Origin: Arthrobacter sp. Hiyo8
GTDB lineage: Bacteria > Actinomycetota > Actinomycetes > Actinomycetales > Micrococcaceae
NCBI GenBank assembly: GCA_001549895.1
Contig: AP014719.1
Location: 2,852,001 to 2,916,000, forward strand
Length of the DNA: 64,000 nt
Reading direction: 5' to 3'
Under the pieces are notes generated by a model that saw only the letters and a program-made list of their open reading frames with translations, searched no databases and was not told the origin of the DNA. Made by a program: the position numbers and the translations under genes. Positions 1 to 10,559 of the stretch are shown one piece after another (the stretch's first letter is position 1; the number at the start of each line of letters is the position of its first letter).

Positions 1-358
1 GGAAAACGAAGAAGCACGAGCCTGTGAGGACAGCCACGAGGGCGGTGTTGACCCCCAGCCACAGTTTCCTGCGGCCACCGGAGTCGGAGCGCTGACCGGT
101 GACCGGTGCCAGGAGCGCAATCGCGACGCCGGCAATCGCCAGCGCGGCACCCAACGTCGCCGACGCCGAGTCTTCCCCGCCAAATGCCTTGGACGTCAGG
201 TAGACGGTGAACACGAAGGTGGTCATGACGGCATTGAATGCCGCGGAACCCCAGTCCCAGGATGCCCACGCAAGGATTTGGCCCTTGTTCGACAGGGCAG
301 GCCCCGAAGCAAGCTCGGATGACGGGTGCGGGGCCTCAGGCGCAGTTGCCATGTTCAT
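1..358 (-). CDS. MFS transporter, UMF1/Atg22-like (N-terminal part)
   Basis: The reading frame is open from an ATG at 358 to the left edge, so only about 119 N-terminal residues are present. After a hydrophilic leader (about 30 residues, Pro/Ser/Glu rich) comes a motif around ILAWASWDWGSAAF, typical of the first membrane segment of UMF1/Atg22-like major facilitator proteins. Two further hydrophobic segments follow, separated by an RSDSGGRRK loop that resembles the MFS loop 2-3 signature. Substrate cannot be told. It is divergent from the mrp operon. A second ATG at 352 is an alternative start. No frame break is visible in this part. Confidence 0.72.
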   Translation of the reverse strand, partial: MNMATAPEAPHPSSELASGPALSNKGQILAWASWDWGSAAFNAVMTTFVFTVYLTSKAFGGEDSASATLGAALAIAGVAIALLAPVTGQRSDSGGRRKLWLGVNTALVAVLTGSCFFVF

Positions 359-444
359 GGTTGATAAACTACCTGCACCGAACCCAACGCTTGACCGCCT
401 GCTCCAACTTTTGACAACTTATTCCTGACTTTGCGGAGATTCCA

Positions 445-3400
445 GTGATCACAGTTCTTGCCGTGACCTTTGCAGCGGCAACTGTGGCGCCCTGGATCTT
501 CCGGAAACTTCAACGGAATGCCTTCTACGTCCTTGCAGCAGTTCCCGCCCTCGCCTTTGTCTGGCTGCTCCTGCAGTACGACCGGATCTATCCCGGAAAA
601 GGCGGAGCCGCCACGGGCGGCTTCATCGAAGAGACCCTCCCATGGATTCCGAACCTCAAGCTTGAATTCGCCTTCCGCATGGACGTCCTGGCGTGGGTGA
701 TGTCCTTGCTGGTCCTGGGGGTCGGCGCGTTGGTCCTGGTCTATTGCGCCCGGTACTTCAAGAACAAGGATGCCGACCTCGGCGGATTCGGGCCCAGTTG
801 CTTGCCTTCGCCGGCGCGATGTTCGGCCTGGTGACGGCGGACGACCTCCTGATGATGTTCATCTTCTGGGAACTCACCACCGTCCTGTCCTACCTGCTGA
901 TCGGTTATGCGCGGACCCGCCTGTCCGCGCGGCGTTCGGCTTTGCAGGCGCTCATGGTCACCACCGCCGGCGGCCTGGCCATGCTCGTGGGCCTCATCAT
1001 TCTGGGCCAGGCCTCCGGAACCTACCGGATTTCGGCCATCTTGACCCAAGCGGCCACCCTCGTCACGGGACCTGCGCAAGGTGCGGTTGCCGCCGCCGTC
1101 GTACTCATCCTGGTAGGTGCGATTACCAAATCGGCGCTGGTCCCCTTCCACTTCTGGCTCCCCGGGGCCATGGCCGCGCCCACCCCGGTGAGCGCCTACC
1201 TGCACGCAGCGGCCATGGTGAAGGCCGGCATCTACATCGTGGCCCGCCTGGCTCCGGGATTCAGCGAAAGCCCCTACTGGTTGCCGCTGGTGCTTGGGCT
1301 CGGCCTGGCGACGATGCTGGTAGGCGGCTACCGGGCGCTCCGGCAGACCGACATCAAGCTCATCCTCGCCTATGGAACCGTCAGCCAGCTCGGCTTCCTC
1401 ACCATGGTGGTGGGTCTCGGCCGGCCCGACGCCGCACTGGCCGGCCTCGCGCTGTTGCTGGCGCACGGACTCTTCAAGGCTTCCTTGTTCCTGGTGGTGG
1501 GCATCATCGACCACCAATCCGGCACGCGCGATATCCGCAAGCTCTCGGGCGTGTACAAGTCCTCAAGGGCGCTCGCCATCGTGGCGGGCATCGCCGCGGC
1601 GTCCATGGCCGGCATACCTCCGCTGGCGGGTTTTGTGGCCAAGGAATCCGTGTTCGAAGCGTTCGTCCACTACGGCACAGGCCCTGCTTCCCAACCGTGG
1701 GGGCTGGTCCTGCTAGTCGGCTTGGTGCTGGGGTCCATCCTCACATTCGCTTACAGTGCCCGCTTCATGTTGGGTGCGTTCGCCACCAAGCCGGGCGTGG
1801 AACGGACGCCCTTCAAGGCCATCCAGCCATCGTTCCTGGCGGCTCCGGCCGTCTTGAGCTTCCTCACCATCGTGTACGGCCTGTGGCCGGATCCCGTTGA
1901 CGGCTGGATCCAGCCGTATGCGGCGCTTTTTGTGGAACCCGCTGCCGGAACAAACGCAGCCAGCGCCAGCCACCTCGCGCTGTGGCACGGTCTGACGCCC
2001 GCCTTGGGACTGACCGCCGTGACGTTCGCGGCCGGCGTCGCGATGTTCTACGGCCGGAACGTCGTGTCGCGGGCGCAGGGCCGTATCCCGGACTGGGTGG
2101 ACGGCGACCGCGCGTACCAGCGCACCATCGGCGCCTTGGACGACGTCGCCGTGTGGGTCACGGGGCGCACGCAGCGCGGTTCCCTGTACTTCTACCTTGC
2201 GGTCATCCTCACGGTGGCTTTCGCTGTCCCCTTGACGGCACTCATCGTGGCCAACAAGCCGCTCCCGGGCGGGCTCTATGTGATCGACCCGAATTCCCCG
2301 CTCCAGCTCATCGCCGCGGCAGGAATCGTTGTTGGCGCTCTCGCGGCGGTCCGAGCCAACAAGCGCTTCCTCGCCGTGCTGATGGTGTCGGTCACCGGCT
2401 ACGGCATCGCACTCATGTTCGCGTTGCAGGGAGCCCCGGACCTCGCATTGACGCAAATGCTGGTGGAGACCATCATCCTGGTGGCCTTCGTGTTGGCGAT
2501 GCGCAGCCTCCCTCCGGAGCTCCGTGACCGCACCGGCGGCAAGTACCGGGTGGTTCGCGTCATCATTGGCGTGGCGTTCGCGGTCACCATGATCTTCGTG
2601 GCGATCTACGCGATGGGCGCCCGCATCGCCGAGCCTGTATCGCTTTCGTTCCCCCGGCTGGCCTATGAAGGCGGCGGCGGACTCAACGTGGTCAACGTGA
2701 CGCTGGTGGACATCCGGGCGTGGGACACCTTCGGCGAGATCTCGGTGCTGGCGGTCGCTGCCACCGGCGTCGCGAGCTTGATTTTTGTCCGCAGCAGGGC
2801 GAGCGCCTCAACAAGGCCGCCACCATTCCCGAGGGCACGGTGGGGAGGCGCGCCGCCGCCGGGGCAGTTCGCGCGACGACGCCTCGCTGGCACTCGTCCG
2901 CAAGTTCGCGGGCTCCCTGACGGACCCCTGGCTCGTGGCCGGCCGAACCCTTGCACCGGAACGGCGTTCCATCATCTTCGAAGTGGTCACGCGGCTGATT
3001 TTCCACTCGATGATCGTTTTCTCCGTGTACCTGCTGTTGGCGGGACACAATCTTCCGGGTGGCGGCTTCGCCGGCGGACTCACGGCCGGGCTTGCCCTGA
3101 CCATCCGTTACTTGGCCGGCGGACGGTTCGAGTTGCGGGAAGCCGCACCGATCAGCGCCGGCATGCTGCTGGGAACCGGCCTTGCGACGGCGGCCGCAGC
3201 GGGCTTCGTACCGTTGCTTCTGGGCGGCCAGGTGTTCCAAAGCGCCATCATCGAGTTCTGGCTACCGTTGTTCGGGGACATCAAGTTCGTGACCTCCACG
3301 ATCTTCGACATCGGCGTGTACCTCGTGGTCGTAGGCCTGGCCCTGGACGTGCTGCGGAGCCTGGGAGCCGAGATCGACGAACACTTCGAAGAGACCGCCA

Positions 3401-3513
3401 GCGGAGACGTCCGGGATTCAGGGGATGCCCGATTGGAAGTTCCCACCTCCGCACCAACGGCCGCAACCACGGCGCAGTCGGCAACAACCTCGCTCGGGAA
3501 GGGGACCCCATGA
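445..3513 (+). CDS. mnhA: Na+/H+ antiporter subunit A with fused MnhB-like C-terminus
   Basis: Large subunit of the multisubunit Mrp cation/proton antiporter, an inner-membrane complex that exports Na+ for incoming protons. The start is GTG 445 with GGAG at 435-438. About 1020 residues: the N-terminal two thirds is NuoL-like, with FWELTTVLSYLLIGY, the Lys/His helix around KSALVPFHFWLPGA and LAYGTVSQLGF. The last 200 residues match MnhB (HSMIVFSVYLLLAGHN, GGGFAGG), the usual A-B fusion in many actinobacteria. Frame breaks near 790, 2797 and 2865 each need one added base, probably data errors. The stop overlaps mnhC as ATGA. First gene of mnhACDEFG. Confidence 0.9.
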
Positions 3514-3965
3514 GCGTCAACTTGACCTTGTTGATCGTCATGGGAGTGCTCTACGCCTGTGGGATCTATTTGATCCTGGAACGCAGCTTGACCCGCGTTC
3601 TCCTGGGGCTCATGCTCCTGGCAAACGCCACCAACCTGCTGATCCTCGCGACGGGTGGATATGCCGGACTTGCCCCGCTGTTCAACAAATCGACGGATCC
3701 GCGCGACTACAACGATCCTTTGCCGCAAGCGTTGATCCTGACGTCGATCGTGATTTCCTTCGCGGTGACGGCATTCATGCTCGGCATCATCTACCGGACC
3801 TGGGCATTGGCACGGCAGGACGACATCCAGGACGACGCCGAAGACAGGCGCGTCGCGAAGACACCCAGCTTTGACGCCGAAGACGACTCGGTGGTTCCCG
3901 AGGAAACATCCGAATTCCCGGTTACGGCAGTCACCGAAGCAGCCAAGGAAGGAGGCCCCCTGTGA
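3510..3965 (+). CDS. mnhC: Na+/H+ antiporter subunit C
   Basis: NuoK-like small subunit of the Mrp antiporter, about 151 residues, with three membrane segments in the first 110 residues (LLIVMGVLYACGIYLIL, a middle helix with LLGLMLLANATNLLI, and a helix around LTSIVISFAVTAFMLGII). The ATG at 3510 overlaps the mnhA stop, indicating translational coupling. An acidic cytoplasmic tail of about 40 residues follows the last helix, somewhat longer than in many MnhC proteins. The frame is intact. Its stop overlaps the GTG of mnhD at 3962. Confidence 0.93.
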   Translation: MSVNLTLLIVMGVLYACGIYLILERSLTRVLLGLMLLANATNLLILATGGYAGLAPLFNKSTDPRDYNDPLPQALILTSIVISFAVTAFMLGIIYRTWALARQDDIQDDAEDRRVAKTPSFDAEDDSVVPEETSEFPVTAVTEAAKEGGPL

Positions 3966-5547
3966 ACATCGCCAGCCTGGCGCCGCTCGCCGTCGTGCTT
4001 CCCATCCTCGGTGCCGCACTGACGTTCGCCCTGAACAGGAACCCGCTGGCCAACGCGCGGTCAGCATCGCTTTGTTGTCCCTCACGTTGCTCCTGGAATG
4101 CTGGCTCCTTGCCTCGGTATGGACCACAGGCACCGCATCCGTCACCCTGGGCGGCTGGCAGCCGCCGTTTGGCGTGGTGATGGTGGTGGACCAGTTCTCC
4201 TCGCTCATGTTGGTGGTCTCCTCCGTCATCAGCCTCGCGGTGCTGATCTACGCCACCGGCCAGGGCATGGCCGACGGCGACCGTGAGGCACCGGTGTCGA
4301 TCTTCCACCCGACCTACCTGATCCTGGTGGCCGGTGTCTCGAACGCCTTCCTCACCGGTGATCTCTTCAACCTGTACGTCGGCTTCGAGATCCTGCTGAC
4401 GGCGAGCTACGTGCTCATGACACTGGGCGGTACCGGTCCGCGCATCCGCGCCGGGGTCACCTACGTGGTGGTTTCCGTCGTGTCTTCGGTGTTGTTCCTG
4501 ATCGCCATTGCGATGATCTACGGAGCCACCGGAACCATCACCATGGCAGATCTCGCTATAAAGCTGGCCGAATTGGATCCGGGCACCAGGAACCTGCTCC
4601 ACGTCATGCTGCTCGTGGCCTTCGGCATCAAGGCCGCCGTGTTCCCGCTGTCCTTCTGGCTGCCTGACTCGTACCCGACCGCACCGGCACCGGTCACTGC
4701 CGTGTTCGCCGGTTTGCTCACCAAGGTGGGCGTCTACGCCATGGTCCGCACGGAGACCCTGCTCTTCCCGGGCGATACCTTGAACACCCCGTTGATGGTG
4801 GTTGCGCTCCTCACCATGCTCGTGGGCATTCTCGGTGCCATAGCCCAGAGCGACATCAAACGATTACTCTCCTTCACCTTGGTCAGCCACATCGGCTACA
4901 TGGTGTTCGGGCTTGCCATGTCTTCCGTAGCCGGGCTTGCTGCCGCCGTCTTCTATGTGGCCCACCACATCACTGTCCAAACGAGCCTGTTCCTGGTGAC
5001 CGGCTTGATCGAGCGCCGCGGTGGGAGCTCGTCGGTGGATAGGCTGGGTGGGCTCGCAAAGCTGTCTCCACTCCTCTCGCTCTTGTTCTTCATTCCGGCC
5101 ATGAACCTCGCGGAATCCCGCCCTTCTCCGGGTTCCTGGGGAAGCTCGGACTCCTGCAGGCAGGGATCGCCCTCGGGACACCACTGGCCATTACCTTGGT
5201 GGTGGCGGGGTGGTCACGAGCCTCTTGACCTTGCTGGCCATTGCCCGCGTCTGGAACCGCGCATTCTGGCGGAAGCCCGAGGACGCTGACTACCCGGCCG
5301 CCGTCCTCAAGGACACTGCCGCCGTCGCCTGCTTCCGAGGACCATGGTGGGGCCAACCGCCGCGCTGGTGGTCTTTGGCGTGGCGCTGACAGTCTTCGCC
5401 GGTCCGCTGTTCCAATTGGCCGGCAACTCCGCGGAACAGATGCTGGACCGTACGGCGTATATCCATTCCGTGCTCGGCGAGAATGCCAAAGTCCCGGGCA
5501 TCGCTGCGCCGGGTGCGTCGACCCCACTGCAGGGGGTTGGCAAGTGA
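3962..5547 (+). CDS. mnhD: Na+/H+ antiporter subunit D
   Basis: NuoM/NuoN-like proton-conducting subunit, about 528 residues once repaired. It starts at GTG 3962, inside the mnhC stop. Hallmarks are NLYVGFEILLTASYVL, GIKAAVFPLSFWLPDSYPTAP with the conserved Lys and Pro-rich helix, and the FTLVSHIGYMVFGL segment with His. The frame breaks four times (about 4060, 5111, 5209 and 5335), always as a missing base and often in a G or C run such as GCGGGG at 5205-5210. Restored, the C-terminus reads IPPFSGFLGKLGL and continues to the stop at 5547, which overlaps mnhE. Family and context give high certainty despite the breaks. Confidence 0.9.
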
Positions 5548-6108
5548 GCCGCAAGCGGATTTCGTTCCGCACCGAGTTGCCCTGCTGGTCTGGCTGGTGG
5601 TCGTGTGGGTGCGCTCTGGCGGGACTTCAGCCCCGGCAACCTGGTATTCGGTGCGCTGATCGCCGTGGTGGTAGCCAGGGTCTTCTACTTGCCTCCAGTG
5701 GAGCTCAGCGGACGATTCAACGTGCTGCGCGCCATTCCTTTCGCCGTCGTGTTCCTTGGCAAAGTGGTGGCCGCGAGCTTCCAGGTCATGTACCTCGCGG
5801 TCTTCCGCGGGCCCTTGGTAACCAACGCCGTCGTCGCTGTTCCCCTCCGTAGCCATTCCGACCTCATGGTGACCGCAACAGGGCACGTGATTTCGCTGAT
5901 TCCGGGTTCCTTGGTGGTGGAGGTGGACCGCTCGACGTCCACGCTCTATATCCATGGGCTCAATGTCCGCAACGATGTGGACACCGCCAAGCTGCGCAAG
6001 GAAGTCCAAGACACGGAGGCCTCGCTGATCCGGATCATGGGTACCCAGGCGGAAATGGACGCACTCCAGGCCGAAGGCTGGCCTGCAACGAGGGGAGCTC
6101 GCTCGTGA
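5544..6108 (+). CDS. mnhE: Na+/H+ antiporter subunit E
   Basis: MnhE subunit, about 188 residues. Start GTG 5544 overlaps the mnhD stop. The start MSRKRISFRTELP leads into a first helix that is recovered only after adding bases near 5580 and 5595. Conserved later parts are intact: DFSPGNLVFG, FFLGKVVAAS-like FLGKVVAASFQVMYLAV, and the cytoplasmic region with VSLIPGSLVVEVD-like ISLIPGSLVVEVD, TLYIHGL and a C-terminal acidic helix. Part of the membrane antiporter complex. Its stop overlaps the mnhF start (GTGA at 6105-6108). Confidence 0.9.
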
Positions 6109-6383
6109 AAGACATCGTGCTGATCGTCACGGCGGTGATCCTTAGCCTCGCCGCCGCCGGCGCGATCTACAGGATCGCCGTCGGGCCGTCCCTGCTGGAC
6201 CGGGTGCTCGCCTCGGACGTGCTGCTCGCCATACTGGGTGCTGCGCTGGCCATCGACATGGCCGTCAACAGGCACCTCAACAACCTCGTGCTGCTCGTCG
6301 CGCTGACGCTGATCGGTTTCATCGGATCGGTGACGGTGGCGCGCTTCGTGGCCGACCGGAGAGGACAGGTCAATGACTCCTGA
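6105..6383 (+). CDS. mnhF: Na+/H+ antiporter subunit F
   Basis: A 92-residue membrane protein of the MnhF family with three hydrophobic helices. Family features are YRIAVGPSLLDRVLASDVL in the first loop, the polar segment AIDMAVNRHLNNL, and a last helix with LTLIGFIGSVTVARF. The frame is intact from the GTG at 6105. Translationally coupled to mnhE, and overlaps mnhG by 11 bases. Confidence 0.93.
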   Translation: MKDIVLIVTAVILSLAAAGAIYRIAVGPSLLDRVLASDVLLAILGAALAIDMAVNRHLNNLVLLVALTLIGFIGSVTVARFVADRRGQVNDS

Positions 6384-6840
6384 CGCCACCGGAGCGGATG
6401 CCGTCATCGATGCCGTCACCGCGGTGCTGCTGATCGTCGGTGCGGTGATGTCATTGGGCGCGGCGATCGGCCTGTTGCGCCTCCCGGACCTGATGAGCCG
6501 CATGCACGCAGCTACCAAGCCGCAAGTGCTCGGGCTGTTCCTCGTCTTGGCGGCCATCGGGCTGCAGATGCGCGAATGGTGGGTGTGGCCGATCCTGGCC
6601 GTCGCTTGGATCTTCCAATTGCTGACGGTGCCGGTGTCCGCACACATGGTGGGCCGCGCAGGCTACCGGACCAAGCACCTGCACCCCGAGTTGCTGAGCA
6701 TCGACGAACTCGAGGCCGTGGTGCTGCGGGCCGCCGGTCAACGGGCAGCGGAGAAAGCCCAAGCCGACCCGACAACTCCCCACAGCGGGAACGGTGGGAG
6801 CCCAGGCCCTCACGGCGCCAACGGCGGGCCGTCAGCCTAG
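6373..6840 (+). CDS. mnhG: Na+/H+ antiporter subunit G
   Basis: MnhG subunit, 155 residues, last gene of the antiporter operon. Three helices are visible; the motif IGLLRLPDLMSRMHAATK between the first and second is the family signature. The C-terminus carries an extra hydrophilic Gly/Pro-rich tail of about 25 residues. The start ATG 6373 lies inside mnhF. The stop TAG (6838-6840) overlaps the stop of the convergent DUF4235 gene. Confidence 0.93.
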   Translation: MTPDATGADAVIDAVTAVLLIVGAVMSLGAAIGLLRLPDLMSRMHAATKPQVLGLFLVLAAIGLQMREWWVWPILAVAWIFQLLTVPVSAHMVGRAGYRTKHLHPELLSIDELEAVVLRAAGQRAAEKAQADPTTPHSGNGGSPGPHGANGGPSA

Positions 6841-7097
6841 ACGATGTCCTGTGTCTTCGAGAAACGCGAGATGGCGCGCTGGGTACTGCGGCTCGCGAAA
6901 ACCTGGATGACGGCGCTGACAGTCGCCGAAATCAGGGCGAAGGTCAGTGCAGAGCGCAGGCTTGCCTCCATATCATCGTGACCCTTGGGAGGTTTCTTGC
7001 CGGTGGACTTTTCCCACAGCGCATTGACGAGCTTGGTGCCGACAAAGCCAGCGCCGATGCTCACGCCGGTGCCGAGCAGTTTGATGAGGAGGTTCAT
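6837..7097 (-). CDS. DUF4235 family small membrane protein
   Basis: An 86-residue protein with an N-terminal hydrophobic segment (LLIKLLGTGVSIGAGFVGTKLV), a lysine-rich loop with STGKKPPKGHDD, and a second hydrophobic helix followed by a basic tail. This matches DUF4235, a family of short actinobacterial membrane proteins of unknown function. The frame is intact and a GGAGT-type Shine-Dalgarno precedes the ATG at 7097. It is convergent with mnhG, so it probably has its own promoter. Confidence 0.85.
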   Translation of the reverse strand: MNLLIKLLGTGVSIGAGFVGTKLVNALWEKSTGKKPPKGHDDMEASLRSALTFALISATVSAVIQVFASRSTQRAISRFSKTQDIV

Positions 7098-7148
7098 TCC
7101 GGGACTCCTTGCGGGTGGAAACAGGACCGTCCCCAGCCTAACCCCACT

Positions 7149-7876
7149 TCAGGGCAGTTCCGGAGCAACGGATGGAGCTTGGCGCCTCTGCCGGAAGAAC
7201 TCCTCCAAGGCCCCGGGCTTTGGACGGACAGGCACGATGTCACGGTCCTCGCCCAGTATCGCTTCCACTGTGCCGAGGGCGAGGAGCTCATCCAGCAGCG
7301 CCAGCGTGGGCGGCATGAGCTTGAGTGTTCCGGCGACTTCGGCGTCCAGGATTCCGCGGACGGGCATCCACAAGGACGACGACGCTTCCGTGGTCTGGTG
7401 CCTTGGCTCGGCACCGGAAACCGGGCAGGCAAGGTAGAAGTACGTGTCGAAGCGCTTGGGCTGGTCCTGCGGAGTGACCCAGTTGGCCCACGGGCGGAGG
7501 GTGGCGGCGTCAAGCTTCAGCCCGGCCTCTTCGAACACCTCACGCTGCGCGGCCGCCAGCACCCGGCCGGCGTTGAACCTGGCGGAGGCAGGCTCGACGG
7601 CGATGCTGCTCCGGTGCCATGCAGCGGCGTGCTGCTCGACGACGTCGTCCGCGAAGTCCCAGCCGGAGCTGTCCACCTGGTCCACCCGGCCCCGGGGAAG
7701 ACCACCATGCCCGCGGCGAAATCCATCGTGGAAACCCGGTGCTGGACGAACACCTCCAAAGCCTGCGCCGCACCTTCAGAGCCCCCGGGAACCGCGGCAT
7801 CCCGGACCAGGATCACGCTTGCGGCGAGCCTCGGTTCCGCCACCGTGGTGCTGTTCGCTTCGCCATTGCCTGCCAA
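7149..7876 (-). CDS. NUDIX hydrolase
   Basis: About 243 residues when one base is restored near 7690. N-terminal residues 14-60 form a beta strand region (ASVILVRDAAVPG, VFVQHRVSTMDFAAGMVVFPG). The NUDIX box follows with RVLAAAQREVFEEAGLKL, giving the REVFEE core that binds the metal for hydrolysis of nucleoside diphosphate linkages. The Gly-rich loop leading into the box is longer than usual (about 50 residues), as in CoA-pyrophosphatase-like and NUDT19-like members. Substrate is not known. The start is probably TTG 7876 with GGAG just upstream. It lies behind DUF4235 with 50 bp between. Confidence 0.82.
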
Positions 7877-7907
7877 GACCGCTCCTTTGCCCGCTCTGCC
7901 GCGTCAC

Positions 7908-7995
7908 ATTCTGCTGGATCATTGTCCCAGTTTCTGCGGCCGCCCGCGCCATTCCGGGCCGGCCTGCGCTCACCCGGCGAGTGATCCAGCAGAAT
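7908..7995. repeat. 88-bp inverted-repeat element, copy A
   Basis: The ends are a perfect 14-bp inverted repeat, ATTCTGCTGGATCA at 7908 and its complement ending at 7995. Two more elements with the same ends and exactly the same 88-bp length occur at 13142 and 14136, while the 60-bp interiors look unrelated. The GC-rich interior of this copy is partly self-complementary. It sits in the intergenic space between the NUDIX gene and the TPP riboswitch. Confidence 0.8.
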
Positions 7996-8098
7996 CCGTC
8001 GTCCCCGCGTGTTTGTGACCGTTCCGCGGACGCCAACACAGCGCCCGCAACCCCGCCAAGGTGTAAACTGAACCACGCCCAAAAGGGTGGATTGATAA

Positions 8099-8213
8099 CG
8101 ACAGGGGAGCGCCGCCGTCGGGCACGCAGCAATGCGGCACGGAGGACGGGCGCTGAGAGTGCGGACAGCCGCAGACCCTCGAACCTGATCCGGCTAGTAC
8201 CGGCGCAAGGGAG
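8099..8213 (+). promoter_or_regulatory. TPP riboswitch (THI element)
   Basis: The conserved core is present: GGGGAGC near 8104, CTGAGAGTGCGG near 8153-8164 (the pyrimidine-binding CUGAGA loop), ACCCTCGAACCTGATC near 8175-8190, and CTAGTACCGGCGCAAGGGA closing the element. It lies about 90 bp upstream of ykoE, fitting control of a thiamine or HMP precursor transporter by thiamine pyrophosphate. Confidence 0.93.
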
Positions 8214-8279
8214 TCGAGTTCTCATAGTGTCCGGACCGGCGCGGCGGAAGCCGCTCGCAGGCAACCGCGAACACTTTCC

Positions 8280-8298
8280 CCTCCTGTTCCTCAGGAGG
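8280..8298 (+). promoter_or_regulatory. Shine-Dalgarno-sequestering hairpin of the ykoE leader
   Basis: CCTCCTG (8280-8286) and CAGGAGG (8292-8298) are perfect complements around a 5-base loop, and the second arm is the Shine-Dalgarno of ykoE (ATG 8304). This is a direct candidate for the translational expression platform of the TPP riboswitch upstream. Confidence 0.7.
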
Positions 8299-8303
8299 AC
8301 AAA

Positions 8304-8932
8304 ATGACTGGTATTTCTGCAAGGCCGGCCTCACCAAGCCTGGTTACAACTGGCGCGTCGTGGACATCGTCGTGGCGGCACTCATCTCGATCGCCGGTGG
8401 CGTGATCTTCTGGGCATGGGACCAGATGGCTTTGGTTGCCACGCCTATGTCCGCCGGCTACCCGCCCCTGAGCGGCCTGATCGCCGGCGGCTGGATGATT
8501 CCGGCCGTGCTGGGCATGCTCATCGTCCGCAAGCCCGGTGCGGCAATTTTCTGCGAAACAGTGGCCGCCACGAGCGAGCTCATCATGGGTTCCCAGTACG
8601 GCACCACGGTGCTGATCTCGGGCCTGCTCCAGGGCTTGGGGGCGGAACTCATTTTCCTGGCCTTCATGTACAAGAAGTTCAACCTGCCGGTGTCCCTGCT
8701 GGCCGGTGCCGGTGCGGGCCTGTTCTGCGGCCTGAACGACTCCTTCCTGCCGTGGGGCTGGAACATCGCCTACGAACCGGTCGACAAGCTCGCGTACATC
8801 GTGTTCTGCACGATCTCCGGGGCCGTCATTGCCGGTGCCCTGTCCTGGATCGCTACCCGCGGCCTGGCCAGGACCGGTGTCCTGAGCGCGTTCGCGTCAC
8901 GCAAGGCCGCCTCGGAGCCCGTCTTTTCCTGA
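8304..8932 (+). CDS. ykoE: ECF transporter S component for thiamine/HMP
   Basis: Substrate-binding membrane component of an energy-coupling-factor importer of hydroxymethylpyrimidine or thiamine. About 210 residues with six hydrophobic segments; family features are WRVVDIVVAALISIAGGVIFW, a SELIMGSQYGT loop and the NDSFLPWGWNI region. The ATG at 8304 follows AGGAGG; one base is missing near 8320, after which the frame is open to 8932. The TPP riboswitch and the ykoD and ykoC genes downstream fix the role. Its stop overlaps the ykoD start as TGATG. Confidence 0.88.
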
Positions 8933-10559
8933 TGCCCAGTCCTGATTCCGGCACCTCTGCCGTGGTGCGACCCGCCGCCATTTCCGCGCAGGGCTGGGGC
9001 TGGCGGCACGCCGGCCGCACCACGCAGGCCATCCACGCCCTGGACCTGGACATCCGTCCGGGCGAGCGCGTCCTGCTGCTTGGACCCTCGGGCGCAGGCA
9101 AGTCGACGTTCCTCCATGCCCTGGCGGGCGTGCTGGGCGAGGAAGGCGACGACGCCGACGAGACCGGCTCGTTGCTGGTGGACGGCGTTTCCCCGAAGGC
9201 CCAGCGGGGCCGTGCCGGACTCATGCAACAGGACCCCGAAACCCAGGTGGTGCTTTCCCGCCTGGGCGACGACGTTGCATTCGGCGCCGAGAACCTTTGC
9301 GTGCCGCGGGACGAGATTTGGAAGCGGGTCCATGAAGCGCTCGACGACGTCGGGCTGCTGCGGAGTGCCGGTGGCAGTGCCAGCGGCAACTTTTCGCTCG
9401 ACCACCCGACGTCGGCCCTCTCGGGCGGGCAGAAACAGCGCCTTGCGCTCGCCGGCATACTGGCAATGCGGCCCGGCTTGATCCTCCTGGACGAGCCGAC
9501 CGCCAACCTTGACCCGGCCGGCGTCTTGGAAGTGCGCGATGCCGTGGGCCGCTGCCTGGACAAGACCGGCGCCACCTTGGTGGTGGTGGAACACCGGGTA
9601 TCGGTCTGGAAAGACCTCGTGGACCGGATTGTGGTGCTTCAGCCGGGCAGTTCCTCCTCGGGAGGTTCGACGCCGGCGGTGCTTCTGGACGGTGACCCGA
9701 ACACGGTTCTGGCGCAAGCAAGGGACATGCTCACTGCTGCGGGCGTCTGGGTGCCTGGTTACGTGCCGGCCACCCGCCCACGTTCGGGAACAGGCGCCGG
9801 ACCGGCGGCCGACTCCGGAGCGGGGAGCTCCCGGAAGGGGGCGAGTTGCTGCTCGCCACCCAGGAGCTTGCGGTGTCCCGCGAACGGACACGGCGCCGGG
9901 GGTTCAAAACGATCGCCCCGCGTCCTGTGCAGTCCGGACTCGACGCCGAAGTGTTTGCCGGACGGGCACTGACAATCACCGGTCCCAATGGCGCCGGAAA
10001 ATCGACCTTCGCTTTGACCCTCGCGGGGCTGTTGGCGCCGATATCCGGGGCGGTGACTGCCGCCGTCGGGCTCAGCGACGGCGCGGGCCCCGACCCGTTC
10101 AAGTGGAAGGCCCAGCAGCTGATCTCCCGCATCGGGACTGTGTTCCAAGAGCCCGAGCACCAGTTCGTCACCGGCCGCGTCCTCGATGAGCTCATGTTCG
10201 GCCCCAAGCATCTTGGCCATGGCGAGGAACGGGTGGACGAGTTGCTGGAACGGCTGCGCTTGGGGCATCTCGTGGACGCCAATCCGTACACGCTCTCCGG
10301 GGGCGAAAAACGGCGGCTATCCGTGGCGACGGTGCTCGCCGCGCACCCCCGCGTCCTGGTGCTGGACGAACCCACTTTCGGCCAGGACGCGAACACGTGG
10401 GCTGAGCTTGCGTCGTTCCTGTCCGAACTGCTCGACGCCGGCACCTCCGTGGTTTCCGTGACCCACGACCAGGAATTCAGCTCCGTCCTGGGCGGCGCCG
10501 AGATGCGGCTCGAGCCTGCATTCCAAGGCGGCGCCCGGCAGGAAGCAGGTGCGGCATGA
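8932..10559 (+). CDS. ykoD: ECF transporter ATPase, tandem ABC domains (thiamine/HMP uptake)
   Basis: Double ATPase of the ECF transporter, about 543 residues. Domain 1 (about 20-250) has Walker A GPSGAGKST, signature LSGGQKQR and Walker B LILLDEPTANLDP; domain 2 (about 305-530) has GPNGAGKST, LSGGEKRR and VLVLDEPTFGQD. A Gly/Pro-rich linker of about 50 residues joins them. One base is missing near 9835 inside that linker, so this break is likely an error rather than two genes. It overlaps ykoE at its start and ykoC at its end (ATGA at 10556). Confidence 0.9.

Noticed and set aside
693..3965. A single 1090-codon open frame spanning mnhA and mnhC
   Set aside because: It is a chance joining of frames: residues after about 2797 have no MnhA/MnhB similarity, and MnhC begins with its own ATG at 3510. 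The real mnhA switches frame by missing bases.
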